Below are positions 18,517 to 26,494 of a stretch of 64,000 nucleotides of DNA, piece by piece (the stretch's first letter is position 1; each line of letters starts with the position of its first letter). Origin of the DNA: Paenibacillus sp. PL91 (GTDB taxonomy: Bacteria; Bacillota; Bacilli; Paenibacillales; Paenibacillaceae); contig NZ_JABBYG020000025.1 of assembly GCF_012935325.2 (NCBI RefSeq), forward strand, positions 1 to 64,000, written 5' to 3'. The notes under the pieces are model-generated. The model did no database searches, was not told the DNA's origin, and saw only the letters and a program-made list of their open reading frames with translations. The translations under genes and the position numbers were made by a program.

Positions 18517-18721
18517 GGATGGAAATCCTCCTTCTCTGCTAATCATACTCGGAGCTGATGCTGGTAAACCCTTGCGCTAGCTCTCCCCCTTCATCCACGA
18601 GACATCGTTCGACGTTAATGCCGATAAGCAGAACTAATAAGTTCAAGCCCTTCGGATAAGTCTAACCATGTAACCCCATGAATCGAATTTGTACTGACAT
18701 TTACTAATTTTTAACACTATT

Positions 18722-18846
18722 TGTTATGACATATATTAGGTCAACTCTCTTATTCCGTCAATACATGCGCTAAAAATAGTTCCATTAGTACGTAAATAGT
18801 CCAATCGAAGGATTAATTTGTCGATTTTATTCGAGTTGTTATAACA
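18722..18846. promoter_or_regulatory. Paired candidate operators upstream of the second ABC operon
   Basis: TTGTTATGACATAT (core 18722-18731) and TTGTTATAACATAT (core 18837-18846) differ by one base in 14. The second core is a perfect 10-bp palindrome. They are 115 bp apart, close to eleven helical turns, in the otherwise empty region 18517-19057. This spacing suits looping by a dimeric GntR/LacI-type repressor such as the one at the end of the operon. The regulator assignment is inference. Confidence 0.5.
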
Positions 18847-19057
18847 TATTTTTCAATCAGTTGATTACATGAGAAGGGGAACGAGGGGGACCAACGATGC
18901 ATGGATAACGATAACTCTTTTAAAATGACCCTAGCTTCAAGCCAAACTGAAACAGCGCATACCGATTGAATATCGGCACACGCTCGCAGCATAGCTTTTT
19001 ATCTGACTAAATGACAGCGGTATGGACACCTCATAAGCCAGTGAACAAAATAGTTAT

Positions 19058-19315
19058 TTAACCCTTTTTCTTATAATGCTCTAATAGATCATTAATTAAG
19101 ATACCATCTATACTTAATCCCTCAATGTTACAATTCCTAAGTTCGACATTCGTAAGGTTGCATGCGTCAAAAATGGCGGTGCTTAAATCACTGTTTTTAA
19201 AAACGACTGGCTCTATATTAACCCAACCGTCGGTTCCAGGCTCCTCAGACAACTGGCTTCTATCCACGTGGGGCCTAATAATATTCTCAAATAGAGTCCC
19301 TCCCATCTGAGCCAT
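19058..19315 (-). CDS. Short pentapeptide-repeat-like protein
   Basis: An 85-residue protein with a partial A(D/N)LXX-type register in its second half (VVFKNSDLSTAIFDACNLTN, then VELRNCNIEGLSIDG) and the common C-terminal ending of such proteins, I-L-I-N-D-L-L-E-H-Y. Family members are usually longer, so this may be a shortened copy. No good ribosome binding site precedes the ATG at 19315. It is 52 nt downstream of an acetyltransferase gene on the same strand. The role is unknown. Confidence 0.5.
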   Translation of the reverse strand: MAQMGGTLFENIIRPHVDRSQLSEEPGTDGWVNIEPVVFKNSDLSTAIFDACNLTNVELRNCNIEGLSIDGILINDLLEHYKKKG

Positions 19316-19367
19316 ATTAATATGTACATTTGAAAAATAACCCTTCCGTCAATTATTTGGTAAAGTG

Positions 19368-20192
19368 TTAATCTGAATACGTATAATAATCCTGCGCATG
19401 CACCACTTTGAATCCCACTGATTCATATAACCTTAAAGCATGGTTATTTTTTGTTTCCACCTCTAAGTGTACCGAATGACCGGCTAATCTTTGATCTTTT
19501 ATAATTCTGTTCAATACTTTTCTGCCAATTCCTTTACCTTGGTGCTCTGGCAAAATAGAAAAGCCATATATCCACGCTTGCTTATCTTGTAGATTCACAC
19601 GAATTTTCCCTACCGTTTCCTCGTTCACTTCGATCATGAACATATCCGTGTCTTCATCCTCATTGGCCGTGTTTTCCATCGCTATGGCATCTTCTTCGTC
19701 CAAACCAAACGCCGTAACAGATAATCGGACACGCATGTCAAAATCCTCTGCTTTTGCCGGTCGCAAAATTACATCGTCAGCCTCTTCAAGACTTTTTTCT
19801 TGCCACTCCATTTGATGCTCGGTGAAGGCATATTCAGCACCTTGTTTCGTTAAAAAAGCCTTTGCTGCAGCTGATCCCGCAGGCGCGTTCAATAAGATTT
19901 TACTGTATCTGTTTTGTTTGGCTGTTGCCATTCCTTGCTGGAACAATCGATGGAAATGTCCCTTCCTGCGTTCACTCGGTTTCACCATGCCGCATACTTC
20001 TACTGTGGAACCGAAAGCATATAAACCTAAAAACGCAATAAGCTCGCCATTATCGTAATAAAAAAAGTCTAGCTGAGAAGATGAATCTCGGTTTCTTAAC
20101 ATTTCCCAGTTAAGCTTCAATTGTAATTGATCATGGGATTCACAAGCCTTCTGCAGCAGTTCAATATCTCGTAATTGTTGTGCTGTTAACAT
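19368..20192 (-). CDS. Tandem GNAT N-acetyltransferase
   Basis: 274-residue protein with two GNAT folds: the first (about residues 45-130) has VKPSERRKGHFHRLF, a variant of the acetyl-CoA loop; the second (about 140-270) has the classical LPEHQGKGIGRKVLN motif (about 215-229) and a NNHALRLYESVGF ending. The C-terminal half is therefore the catalytic unit and the N-terminal half may be degenerate. The acceptor is unknown. ATG at 20192, AAAGGAGG-like site upstream. Confidence 0.85.
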   Translation of the reverse strand: MLTAQQLRDIELLQKACESHDQLQLKLNWEMLRNRDSSSQLDFFYYDNGELIAFLGLYAFGSTVEVCGMVKPSERRKGHFHRLFQQGMATAKQNRYSKILLNAPAGSAAAKAFLTKQGAEYAFTEHQMEWQEKSLEEADDVILRPAKAEDFDMRVRLSVTAFGLDEEDAIAMENTANEDEDTDMFMIEVNEETVGKIRVNLQDKQAWIYGFSILPEHQGKGIGRKVLNRIIKDQRLAGHSVHLEVETKNNHALRLYESVGFKVVHAQDYYTYSD

Positions 20193-20216
20193 AGTTGCCT
20201 CCTTTATCTCCGTTAG

Positions 20217-20341
20217 TTAAGCCGCCGGGCAGGTCTTATTCGCGCGAAACCTGGTACACTCCTCTTGCGAAACATAAGTGTAGAGGAAGATTGCGCCTAC
20301 TGCTAAAATGCCGACGACATTCCTACCCTTTTATTCTTCAC
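20217..20341 (-). pseudogene. Possible frameshifted small membrane protein gene
   Basis: On the minus strand a GTG at 20341 begins V-K-N-K and then shifts frame at an AAAA run. One added A would restore a 41-residue product with a hydrophobic stretch VVGILAVGAIFLYTYV and a Cys-containing basic tail ending KTCPAA. As read, the hydrophobic frame has no start codon. It could be a decayed small gene, a sequencing slip, or chance. Confidence 0.28.
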
Positions 20342-20384
20342 GAAGCTGGGTTTACCTTTATTTACAATAAAATAGCCTAATAGC

Positions 20385-20416
20385 TTAAAAGGGCCACCGA
20401 TCACATCGGTAGCCTC
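20385..20416 (-). terminator. Terminator after the ECF41 sigma gene
   Basis: GGCTACCGAT/ATCGGTGGCC stem (20392-20401 with 20405-20414), loop GTG, followed on the minus strand by CTTTT. Confidence 0.7.
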
Positions 20417-20503
20417 TTCCTGTGGCTGCTTATTCCGCTAACGTTACCGTTAATGCCATACGGCTACAGTCACCGCTCTGTGAAAATTTCATTTTAATTA
20501 CCC

Positions 20504-21415
20504 TCATCCCAAATTCAAATGCCGCAGCTTATCCGGATTGCGCATGAGATAAACCCGCTGAACGCGGTCGTCTCTAAACGCCAGGCTAACGACGGTTGGG
20601 AAAGGTTCGGATGGACTGCTTAACACGAAGCCAAGCTGTCCGTTGACCTTGACGAGGCGAATGGCTCCTGCACCGTCGCTCTTGGATACAAGCCCTTGAA
20701 TGAATGCGAGGACGCGCTGGCTCGACGTAATAGGGTTAATCGCCGCCTTGGCTTTGCCGCCTCCATCGCTATAAAGCACGATGTCCTCGGAGAGCATCGC
20801 AAAGAGCCCTTCCATATCACCAGTAGCCGTCGCATGGAGGAAACGCAATACGAGCTGCTCGGACTGGGCGCTGGAGATGAGCTCGGTTGGCGGCTCGTCT
20901 TGGATTTTCCGCTTGAGGCGACTGTAGATCTTACGGCATCCCAGCTCCGTCTTGTTTACGAAGTCCGCAATATCGCGATAGTCGTATTCGAACGCTTCAC
21001 GAAGAATGAATACTGCGCGCTCAATAGGGGTTAGCCGATCGAGCATGACGAGGAAGGCGTACGATATCGTATCCTCCAGCACAATCGTTTGAAGCGGATC
21101 CAATCCCGCGGCATTGGACGTACCTGCCACGACTGCATAGTCTTGCACAAGGGGCTCCGGCAGCCATGGTCCGACGTATACCTCTCTTTTTTTTTGCGAG
21201 GATTTCAAGTAATCCAGACAACGATTCGTAACGATTTTGCATAAATACGTTTTCAGATTGCGGACGTGTCCGTCCTCCTTATCACTGTCCAACTGCTGCA
21301 CCGTTACGAATGCATCTTGCACCAAATCCTCGGCATGCGTTACAGATCCTAACATGCGATACGCGATGGAAAGAAGAAGCGGTCTGTACGTCCGGTACAC
21401 GGAATCAAGCTCCAC
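20504..21415 (-). CDS. ECF41-family sigma factor with SnoaL-like C-terminal domain
   Basis: Region sigma2 at residues about 8-75 (ML.SV.HAEDLVQDAF), sigma4 at about 110-170, then a fused NTF2/SnoaL-type domain at about 182-303. Diagnostic ECF41 features are present: WLPEPL in the linker (84-89), DGGGK (217-221) and NPDKL near the end (293-297). In ECF41 proteins the C-terminal domain modulates activity in place of an anti-sigma factor. GTG start at 21415 with GAGGGG; it overlaps the upstream oxidoreductase gene by 11 nt. Known ECF41 targets are an adjacent carboxymuconolactone decarboxylase, oxidoreductase or epimerase gene; here it is the FAD oxidoreductase. Confidence 0.92.
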   Translation of the reverse strand: MELDSVYRTYRPLLLSIAYRMLGSVTHAEDLVQDAFVTVQQLDSDKEDGHVRNLKTYLCKIVTNRCLDYLKSSQKKREVYVGPWLPEPLVQDYAVVAGTSNAAGLDPLQTIVLEDTISYAFLVMLDRLTPIERAVFILREAFEYDYRDIADFVNKTELGCRKIYSRLKRKIQDEPPTELISSAQSEQLVLRFLHATATGDMEGLFAMLSEDIVLYSDGGGKAKAAINPITSSQRVLAFIQGLVSKSDGAGAIRLVKVNGQLGFVLSSPSEPFPTVVSLAFRDDRVQRVYLMRNPDKLRHLNLG

Positions 21416-22724
21416 GATGCATCCCCTCTTTATCCTGTTCTTTACCGGATATTATACTTCGTGCGGCCTCTTTCGCGCTAGCCAATGATGCGTTAAGCAG
21501 CATACCCTCGGATCCTACCCAATCACCTGCGACATACAGTCCGGGCCGTCCCTCAACCGCAGGTCCGGGTCTGCCTAAGAGGCCTCCGGCCGCAGCGGTT
21601 ACGACGGCATGCGAGACGAGCATTCGTGGCAGGAAGCGATGCTGTACGACATGTTTGCGCCAACCCGGCTGAATCAAGTCGAGAAATCCTTCCAGCTCAC
21701 TTTTATCTTGCAAAGGGTCCGAATGTATCGAAGCCGGCAAATATTTCATGACATGCACGACCGCATATTTTGGATTATCGGATAACGAGGCGGCGGTGGA
21801 ATGGTTGGAGTAATACCACGGATAATCGGCGCCTAATACAAATTTCGTTTTTGGTTGAGGCATCCCCGCTACGACGAGATCCAGGCAAGCAGCGCGAACA
21901 GGAATAAGCTGCTCATAGACTGCGGCTTCCGTCGGGGTAAGAGAAGGATTTAGGATGGCTAACGTATCCGCCGGTCCGGCAGTGGATAGCACGTAACTGG
22001 TCCTCAGCTGCGTTCGATCCTTTAGTGTGACCGTCATTCGGGGATAGCTGCCAGCAATTTCCCTTACGGGCGAGCTCGTGCGGATCGATACCCCTCCCTT
22101 TTGCGCTTGTTCCGTAAGCTGGCTCACGATGGTCTTCCAGCCTCCGTCCACGTACATCACTTGGCTATGATTGAGCTGCTCGATTACGGCGCCGGCGCTT
22201 ACCAGATCGGGGGCATCGCAGTACGTGGATACGCGAACGAGCGCAAGCACGACATTGCGCACTCGCGGACTGGAGATTTGGGATTCCAAGTAAGCCTGCA
22301 GACTGACCTTGTGCAGAGCGGAAGTGTCTGTTTTGCGGAGACGACTGTAGAAGCGAAAGAGCTGAGTCTTCTCGTGCCACGTCAGGAAGGAGCCGAGCAA
22401 GAGCTGCGCGAGCGGAAGCGCCTTGTTTCCGCCGTTTGCTCCTTCGAACACGAACATAACTGGCGCCTTTGGCGACGCACCGGTTGGTATGACGCCTGCC
22501 TCTTGCAAAATAGGAAGAGCACTCTTATAGAGAGCATGAGCCCCCAAGTTTACGCTCGCGGACGCAATCTCGGTCGAAGCGGCACGGCCTCCGAGATGCG
22601 AGCCTTTGTCGAGCAATAGCACCGTTCTGCCTGCCTGTGCCAAATAAATCGAGGCGGTTAATCCGGCGATGCCGGCCCCGATAATGATAACGTCCCAAAA
22701 CGGTTCATTGCGATTCTGTGTCAT
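21405..22724 (-). CDS. FAD-dependent oxidoreductase (phytoene-desaturase/amine-oxidase fold)
   Basis: N-terminal dinucleotide motif DVIIIGAGIAGLTASIYLAQAG (split here for length: VIIIGAGIAGL, residues about 12-22) followed by LLLDKGSHLGGRAAS typical of the NAD(P)-binding_8/amino-oxidase group. A C-terminal FAD contact GLYVAGDWVGSEGMLLNAS lies near residues 395-413. 439 residues from the ATG at 22724 (AAAGGA 10 nt upstream). It is cotranscribed with and overlaps the ECF41 gene, matching the usual ECF41 target class. The substrate is unknown; a lipid or isoprenoid-like compound is possible from the fold. Confidence 0.88.
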   Translation of the reverse strand: MTQNRNEPFWDVIIIGAGIAGLTASIYLAQAGRTVLLLDKGSHLGGRAASTEIASASVNLGAHALYKSALPILQEAGVIPTGASPKAPVMFVFEGANGGNKALPLAQLLLGSFLTWHEKTQLFRFYSRLRKTDTSALHKVSLQAYLESQISSPRVRNVVLALVRVSTYCDAPDLVSAGAVIEQLNHSQVMYVDGGWKTIVSQLTEQAQKGGVSIRTSSPVREIAGSYPRMTVTLKDRTQLRTSYVLSTAGPADTLAILNPSLTPTEAAVYEQLIPVRAACLDLVVAGMPQPKTKFVLGADYPWYYSNHSTAASLSDNPKYAVVHVMKYLPASIHSDPLQDKSELEGFLDLIQPGWRKHVVQHRFLPRMLVSHAVVTAAAGGLLGRPGPAVEGRPGLYVAGDWVGSEGMLLNASLASAKEAARSIISGKEQDKEGMHRGA

Positions 22725-22757
22725 GTATATCAATCCTTTCCGGTCTGATGCATACAT

Positions 22758-22784
22758 GACGATTAACAGAACCGATTTGTGACC
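22758..22784 (-). promoter_or_regulatory. Predicted ECF41-dependent promoter
   Basis: The minus strand reads GGTCACA (22784-22778), 16 nt, then CGTC (22761-22758). The published ECF41 consensus is TGTCACA-N16/17-CGTC, so ten of eleven fixed bases agree at the right spacing. Transcription would start about 27 nt before the oxidoreductase ATG, making the sigma gene autoregulated. Confidence 0.75.
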
Positions 22785-22864
22785 AGTGCTGCAACGTTAC
22801 GAATTTCCAAGTACAATTGCCATAAATGCGGGGTAGCATCCGTTATCGGAGCAAACGATCCAGG

Positions 22865-23986
22865 TTAGCTAATAGCTTTGCGAATGTCATAGTCGGTTAG
22901 ATCAATCTCTAATTCCATTCCTAGCGCTAACTTAGCCAACTGGACTCCGATATAAGGGCCCATCGTCAATCCGGAGGCCCCGAGACCGTTTACCGCAAGA
23001 AGTCCTTCCCAATCTGGAATGGCGCCTATGACCGGAAGAAAATCGGCAGTATAAGGGCGAAAGCCCACCCTTACTTCCTGGAACGTGCTATCTGCCAGAT
23101 CAGGCGCGAATGGAAGACATTTGCTTAATATTTCGTGCATTCCGCCAGGCGTGATCCTCGTATCGTAGCCTTCTATATTATTTTCATGAGTCGCCCCTAT
23201 CACGATTTTCTGCTGTTCAAAGGCGAGCAGATATTGATCGGACGGCGGCATAACGACCGGCCAATTGCCCGTATTTTGTTTGGCATCCGGAACCTGCAGG
23301 TGCATGATTTGCGCTTTCTGATAACTCACTTTGAACTCAATGCCTAAAGGTTGTAGCAACGGTCGCACCCAAGCTCCAGCACAAACGATAACGATGTCAG
23401 CCGGGTAGCGATTTGCCCCAACCGTTACGCCCGTTACACGGTTGAATTGAAATTCAAGCTTTGCATCCCCGTATATAAGCTCAGCCCCGTTTCGTTGTGC
23501 AGATCGGAGCAAAGCATCACGCAGCGCCCTGCCATCGACACGGGCGGCCCCGCTAATATGAACGGAAGAATATCCTTCCACGAGCAGCGGGAAAAGCTCC
23601 CGGGTACTATGTTCATCAAGCCGGGTAATCTCACCGATTTCTGTCGCGCCTTCTTTACGCATATAAGCTCGCTCTTCCATTTTGCCGATCTTCTCTGGAT
23701 CCATATGGATGCTGAGTGCTCCGACCCTGGCATAGCCGGTATCGGTTTCCCCTTCTCTTTCAAGTTCTTCAATTAGCACTGGGTAATAACCCGCTCCGGC
23801 TTTCGCAAGCCGATACCAAGCCTTATTGCGCCGCTGCGACAGCCAGGGACAAATAATGCCGGCAGCTGCGTCCGTAGCCTGCCCTTCATCTTTCCGATCG
23901 ATGATGAGGACATCTGCTCCCTGTTTAGCCAATTGATATGCGGTTGATGCTCCTGCAATTCCCGCTCCAATGACAATTACCTTCAT
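22865..23986 (-). CDS. FAD-dependent amino-acid oxidase/dehydrogenase, DAO family
   Basis: Glycine-oxidase/D-amino-acid-dehydrogenase type flavoenzyme: N-terminal MKVIVIGAGIAGASTAYQLA, then LIIDRKDEGQAT and GIICPWLS (about 43-50), and C-terminal VGFRPYTADFLPVIG and GLGASGLTMGPYIG (FAD-closing region, about 305-350). 373 residues from the ATG at 23986, with AAAGGAG 10 nt upstream. Predicted cytoplasmic oxidation of an amino acid or N-methyl amine; the substrate is not readable. Single gene between the oxidoreductase and diguanylate cyclase genes. Confidence 0.87.
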   Translation of the reverse strand: MKVIVIGAGIAGASTAYQLAKQGADVLIIDRKDEGQATDAAAGIICPWLSQRRNKAWYRLAKAGAGYYPVLIEELEREGETDTGYARVGALSIHMDPEKIGKMEERAYMRKEGATEIGEITRLDEHSTRELFPLLVEGYSSVHISGAARVDGRALRDALLRSAQRNGAELIYGDAKLEFQFNRVTGVTVGANRYPADIVIVCAGAWVRPLLQPLGIEFKVSYQKAQIMHLQVPDAKQNTGNWPVVMPPSDQYLLAFEQQKIVIGATHENNIEGYDTRITPGGMHEILSKCLPFAPDLADSTFQEVRVGFRPYTADFLPVIGAIPDWEGLLAVNGLGASGLTMGPYIGVQLAKLALGMELEIDLTDYDIRKAIS

Positions 23987-24077
23987 AATGATGTCGCTCC
24001 TTTCTGTAATCGATCTTTTCATTATAATAAGATCCTATCAAATCGAAAAAGCCGCGTATGACGCGGCAACGATATTC

Positions 24078-25652
24078 TCAATTACTGGTAAAAACTGAAC
24101 TTCTATTTTTCCCTGTACGTTTCACGCTATACATAGCCTCATCCGCGTTCTTCAATAACGTAGTAATGTCTGATGCATCTCTAGGGTATAAACTGACTCC
24201 TGCACTAAACGAAATCGGAATTTCAATCCCCTCATGCTTAAAAGGGCTCTTGTACAAGAGGGACAACCGATTATTGAGCGCATGATTTAAATCGCTGCTT
24301 TCGTCCAAACAAGAAGTGATCAAAACGAACTCGTCTCCCCCGACCCGCCCTATAATATCGTCAGGTTGTCCGTAATTTTTCAAAATATATGCGAAATGCT
24401 TCAAATAAAGATCTCCAACTAAATGCCCGTACGTATCATTAATCGGCTTGAAATTATCTAGGTCAATTAACGTAAGGGCAAACCATTCACGCCCTGCTAT
24501 CTTCTGCTGCACCTGCTCTTGGATGGCCGCCCGATTATACAAATCCGTCAGAGAATCATGGTGCGCCAAATACTTGTAGCTTCGCTCAGAATCCAATAAC
24601 TTGCGTTCTGTATTTTTTAAGGAGGTAACGTCAGTTAAGTGCATGACAAACAGTTCCTCGTCCGCCTCCTCGATCAAATCAAGGCCCATAATCAAATCCA
24701 AATAGCCTTTATTCGGATTATACATTCGAATCTCCCACTGGGCTTCACTCTCCTTCTGCTGAAGAAAAAAAGCCAATATGCCGCCTAAACTTTGCCTATC
24801 ATCAAATCGAAAATGGCTCAGAAGATTATGAATGGGAATCCCTTCACACCATTGTTTCGCCCGGGGATTCATTTCTCTAATTTCGCCCTTCTGGTTCAAA
24901 AGCAGAATTGCTGTCGGAGCGGATTTGAATAGAATATGAAACAGCTTGCTGTAATCTGGCATAATATCATGTTTACCAATCAAATGGCGAAGTGCAACAG
25001 CCCAAAGTAAATAACCCATAAAATAAAGGATCATAGCATTCCGTGACGTTAAAAACTGCAACTGCAAAACAGATGTGACTAGGATAAACCAGGCAAACAG
25101 TGTAAATAAACTGAAAAGAAGAGACAGCAAAATCTTTTTTCGTTTTGCTTCCTGAGAACGATACCAGGAAACAACAAGAATAGAGACCGAAAGCAGGATA
25201 TATCCGGCTACAAAGAGTACAGTAAGCAGCAGAAACAGCGGATCAAGAGGACTGCGACCATCCGTCACAGCGGCATTGTATAATACCCGATGATCCTCGG
25301 TAATTAAAAAAACAATCAACAATACAAATGGAGCTGCGTAAATGAAGGGCAGCCATCGCTTCAATGAAGATGTTATAGGACTTCCAATAAGTATACAAAG
25401 ATGGACCAGGAAACAAATGACTAGCAGAAGCATGGGGCTATTTCCATAAAGAACAATCTCCATTTGATACTGGGGCAGCAAAGATGTTTTAATGTATTCC
25501 CCTAGAAAGTAAAAAAGAAAAGCCAGCATGAGAAGAGCGGCAATTCGATTTAACTTACTCTTCTTATTTCGATTGATTAATGTAATGGCCATGTAGAAAA
25601 AGAAGTAAGTAGGAAGCAATATCGTTAAGAAATCCATGAAAAGTTCGTTCAT
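24078..25652 (-). CDS. Membrane diguanylate cyclase (7TM-PAS-GGDEF)
   Basis: Synthesises c-di-GMP from two GTP. Seven or eight hydrophobic segments in residues about 5-245 resemble the 7TM sensor module of histidine kinases; a PAS-like region (about 250-340, ILLLNQKGEIREMNPRA) and GGDEF domain (about 355-520) follow. The active-site loop GRVGGDEF is intact, with ALTLIDLDNFKPINDTYGH before it. The position of the inhibitory RxxD site reads GQPD, so feedback inhibition is probably absent. AAGGTG precedes the ATG at 25652. Single gene. Confidence 0.9.
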   Translation of the reverse strand: MNELFMDFLTILLPTYFFFYMAITLINRNKKSKLNRIAALLMLAFLFYFLGEYIKTSLLPQYQMEIVLYGNSPMLLLVICFLVHLCILIGSPITSSLKRWLPFIYAAPFVLLIVFLITEDHRVLYNAAVTDGRSPLDPLFLLLTVLFVAGYILLSVSILVVSWYRSQEAKRKKILLSLLFSLFTLFAWFILVTSVLQLQFLTSRNAMILYFMGYLLWAVALRHLIGKHDIMPDYSKLFHILFKSAPTAILLLNQKGEIREMNPRAKQWCEGIPIHNLLSHFRFDDRQSLGGILAFFLQQKESEAQWEIRMYNPNKGYLDLIMGLDLIEEADEELFVMHLTDVTSLKNTERKLLDSERSYKYLAHHDSLTDLYNRAAIQEQVQQKIAGREWFALTLIDLDNFKPINDTYGHLVGDLYLKHFAYILKNYGQPDDIIGRVGGDEFVLITSCLDESSDLNHALNNRLSLLYKSPFKHEGIEIPISFSAGVSLYPRDASDITTLLKNADEAMYSVKRTGKNRSSVFTSN

Positions 25653-25776
25653 TTAAATGCACCTTATATTTCGCCCATTTTTTTGAAATTTATTTTTAGA
25701 AAAATGATATCTTTTAAAGCAGAAATAATCTAATCACACGTTATCGGAACGAAAAGGTTCAACAAACTACCGTAAG

Positions 25777-26310
25777 CTAGCGTTCGATCACAATCTCCCC
25801 TTCGCCTGAAGGTGCTTCAAAGCCATTTAGGAAAGAAGCAAGAATTTCTTCTGTGATAGGAAAAGCTGCATTTGCATCAAAGCGTTGGCTTCGTATTCTA
25901 AGACGTTCACGCAAATCATTCGGGTGGACTTTCAAATATATAAGTTTCCACTCACCGCCAGCATCTTCAATTCGTTTTTTGTACTCGTTCCTTTTTTTAC
26001 GCTGCCAAAAGCTGAAATCAATCACCACATGGTATTTATCGTGTATAAGATTTACCAATTGATTACGCAACTTCATTTCTGCCTCTGTCTTGTATTGTTC
26101 GTACTTTTCTGCCGGGTAATCAATCCCAAACCGGCCATTTGTAGCCCAAATTTCTTCATCGATAGAGAGACGTACAAAGCCTTCCTTTTCCAACTGTTGA
26201 GCAAATGTAGTCTTGCCTGAACCTGCTACGCCACACATCATTATTACTAATGGAGCTAAGGCATCGCATTCTCTATATATCAAGTCTTTTAAATTAAAGC
26301 TCTCCCGCAT
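25777..26310 (-). CDS. P-loop kinase/ATPase of the zeta-toxin/CPT-like class
   Basis: 177 residues with Walker A GVAGSGKTT (about 25-33), an SIDEEIW acidic patch (about 50-56), VVIDFSFW (about 96-103) and a lid with multiple Arg (RERLRIRSQR). The architecture suits a small-molecule or nucleoside kinase (AAA_33 type). It lacks a neighbouring antitoxin, so a toxin role is not supported. GGAGGAGG precedes the ATG at 26310. Confidence 0.75.
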   Translation of the reverse strand: MRESFNLKDLIYRECDALAPLVIMMCGVAGSGKTTFAQQLEKEGFVRLSIDEEIWATNGRFGIDYPAEKYEQYKTEAEMKLRNQLVNLIHDKYHVVIDFSFWQRKKRNEYKKRIEDAGGEWKLIYLKVHPNDLRERLRIRSQRFDANAAFPITEEILASFLNGFEAPSGEGEIVIER

Positions 26311-26396
26311 CAGTAATTGCCTCCTCCTAGTACTAAATCAAAATAATACCTCCTGGAACGGATATAGCTGCAACAATACAGTTCATGTTCCCGAAC

Positions 26397-26432
26397 GCAA
26401 AAAAAAGGCAGCCGACCCATGCCGATTGCCTA
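26397..26432 (-). terminator. Terminator after the KinB-like kinase gene
   Basis: A 10-bp stem with one mismatch and wobble pairs (GGCAATCGGC / GTCGGCTGCC, 26407-26430) followed on the minus strand by seven or more T. Confidence 0.65.
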
Positions 26433-26494
26433 TTCCCGCTAATTATTGAGCCATAGTTTCCCATAAGCTCAGTCATCAGGGCAGTTGGTCAGCA

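Noticed and set aside
22101..22619. Plus-strand open frame of 172 codons
   Set aside because: Antisense to the FAD oxidoreductase gene, whose motifs are intact.
25777..26310. Zeta-type toxin of a toxin-antitoxin pair
   Set aside because: No small antitoxin gene is adjacent; a small-molecule kinase is the simpler reading.
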